A stretch of DNA of 25,259 nucleotides from JAGBWK01 sp964490275. Its GTDB lineage: Bacteria > Bacteroidota > Bacteroidia > Bacteroidales > Muribaculaceae. Shown in pieces: positions 24,479-25,259 of this stretch (positions within the stretch are counted from its first letter, which is position 1; every line of letters starts with the position of its first letter). The DNA lies in the NCBI GenBank assembly GCA_964490275.1, contig CAZBBL010000014.1, positions 1 to 25,259 of the forward strand. Reading direction: 5' to 3'. A program made the position numbers and the translations under genes. The notes below the pieces were generated by a model that worked only from the letters and a program-made list of their open reading frames with translations, was not told the DNA's origin and made no database searches.

Positions 24479-24619
24479 ATGAACAGAATTGCTACAGTCG
24501 GCGTATCGTTGTTAATATCAGCTACTTCGATTATGACATACGCAAAAGACACTAAATTAAAAGCGAATAACATTGATAACGTCATCAAAGCTATGACGTT
24601 GGTTTTAGAGCGTTTGTAA
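24479..24619 (+). pseudogene. Truncated start of a secreted GH3-type glycosidase
   Basis: A 46-codon frame. Residues 1-22 form a signal peptide (basic start, hydrophobic core, ending in TYAKD). The next residues, IDNVIKAMTL, match the typical opening of GH3 beta-glucosidases, where the sequence usually continues EEK. Here the match stops at about 24597 and the frame runs 7 more codons into the 3' end of the exonuclease gene on the opposite strand, overlapping it by 15 nt. The promoter upstream is intact. I infer that the rest of a glycosidase gene of roughly 700-800 codons was deleted and the start was left behind. The match is short, so another secreted protein cannot be excluded. Confidence 0.55.
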
Positions 24620-25093
24620 TGCGATGGCAGCACAGGCTTCGGCATCGGCGAGGGCGTGATGGTGGTTCTCCAAATCGTAGCCACAAGCGGCGGCGACAAC
24701 GTGCAATTGATAGTTGGGCAGACGTAGACAACGGCGCGAGGCGATGAGTGTGCAATAAAACGGATAATCGGGATATTCCATACCATACACCTCAAAGACT
24801 GCTTTCAGACAGCTTTCGTCGAAGGCCTTGTTGTGAGCGACCAGCGGTAGACCTTTTATTTTCTCGGCAGCCTGCGACCATACGTCGGGAAATGCCGGAG
24901 CGAGGTCAGTGTCGCGACGCGTGAGCCCATGTATTTTAGTCGTCCAATAAGAGTAATAGTTTGGGACAGGCTTGATTAGGCTATAAAACCGGTCGACAAT
25001 CATACCATTTCTGACAATTACGATACCGACACTGCAAACGCTTGAACGTTGGCCATTAGCGGTTTCAAAATCAATAGCTGCAAAGTCTGTCAT
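24605..25093 (-). CDS. DEDDh 3'-5' exonuclease (DnaQ-like)
   Basis: A 162-residue exonuclease domain protein of the DNA polymerase III epsilon/RNase T superfamily. The acidic residues are Asp8 and Glu10 in AIDFETAN, Asp92 in AHNKAFDESC, and Asp150, with His145 five residues before it (DEDDh arrangement). It trims DNA or RNA from the 3' end with two metal ions. The protein is a stand-alone exonuclease domain, shorter than replicative epsilon, and may act in repair or RNA turnover. It starts 17 nt after the yaaA stop codon on the same strand, so they are probably co-transcribed. Its 3' end meets the glycosidase remnant. Confidence 0.9.
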   Translation of the reverse strand: MTDFAAIDFETANGQRSSVCSVGIVIVRNGMIVDRFYSLIKPVPNYYSYWTTKIHGLTRRDTDLAPAFPDVWSQAAEKIKGLPLVAHNKAFDESCLKAVFEVYGMEYPDYPFYCTLIASRRCLRLPNYQLHVVAAACGYDLENHHHALADAEACAAIALQTL

Positions 25094-25110
25094 TCTTAAT
25101 AATGTATTTA

Positions 25111-25259
25111 CTATTGGCGAACGAAGTAGAGGGTGTTGGCATCTCCGTGAGTGGGGAGGTAGTTAAAGCCTTCGTAGCTGAAGGCGGTGAGTTCAGCGGG
25201 GTCAGTGATGCGGTTTTGCAGGATGAAACGTGTCATTGCACCACGGCATGACTTTGCCC
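25111..25259 (-). CDS. yaaA: Peroxide stress protein YaaA, C-terminal part (runs off the edge)
   Basis: The last 49 codons of a minus-strand gene whose start lies beyond the window. The visible end reads AKSCRGAMTRFILQNRITD, then AFSYEGFNYLP and finally YFVRQ. This is the usual C-terminus of YaaA (DUF328), which has an A-RG-M-R-I-NR pattern followed by an F-Y-F/V-R ending. YaaA limits free iron and protects DNA under hydrogen peroxide stress in E. coli. Only the tail is visible, so completeness of the gene cannot be judged. The exonuclease gene follows closely. Confidence 0.8.
   Translation of the reverse strand, partial: AKSCRGAMTRFILQNRITDPAELTAFSYEGFNYLPTHGDANTLYFVRQ

Noticed and set aside
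1..25259. Search for defence systems, CRISPR arrays, insertion sequences, integrases, tRNA and rRNA genes
   Set aside because: None was found. The genes are housekeeping or single enzymes, and no terminal inverted repeats flank a transposase-like frame.

Overview
The window looks like a chromosomal segment from a Bacteroidales bacterium, most likely near the Muribaculaceae/Porphyromonadaceae. This rests on three things seen in the sequence. Bacteroidetes-type promoter cores (a -33 TTTG-like box, about 19-21 nt, then TAnnTTTG) lie upstream of many genes. The gene set is typical of the order: a thrA / PGM-like kinase / thrC cluster, a long NusB followed by yajC-ybbR-coaE, and a DUF5686 outer-membrane protein. 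Ribosome-binding sites are weak or absent throughout. Genes are densely packed and mostly housekeeping. I see no tRNA, rRNA, CRISPR array, insertion sequence, prophage or recognisable defence system.

Layout. 1-332 is non-coding and holds a pair of palindromic REP-like elements in inverted orientation around a 9-bp tandem repeat. 333-1298 (-) is a DUF3089 lipoprotein hydrolase. 1623-8329 (+) is a compact run: thrA (aspartokinase/homoserine dehydrogenase), a phosphoglycerate-mutase-like protein that is probably the homoserine kinase, thrC, a small unknown protein, a PlsC-like acyltransferase and an omega-amidase-like nitrilase. The first three carry aspartate to threonine. 8326-15088 (-) is a second run, in transcription order lpxK, purine nucleoside phosphorylase, a terminator, thiL, nusB, yajC, ybbR and coaE. 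15089-15334 and the end of the next gene form an unusual structured region.

15335-16177 (-) is a secreted alpha/beta hydrolase with an odd basic tail. Next come purN (-), a large DUF5686 outer-membrane protein (-), a divergent CYTH triphosphatase (+), the rRNA methyltransferase RlmD (-), a secreted TlpA-like thioredoxin (-), an unknown protein built from two repeated halves (+), a family 2 glycosyltransferase ending in a run of nine C (+), a 46-codon remnant that looks like the decapitated start of a GH3 glycosidase (+), a DEDDh exonuclease (-), and the C-terminus of YaaA (-) running off the right edge.

The most interesting points are: an N-terminal module duplication inside NusB; the GH3 remnant with an intact promoter fused to a neighbour's 3' end; the hydrolase tail read from palindrome-rich DNA; the thrA leader with competing hairpins; the duplicated unknown protein; and an Asp at the purine-recognising Asn position of the nucleoside phosphorylase. 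I found no convincing large new multi-gene system.
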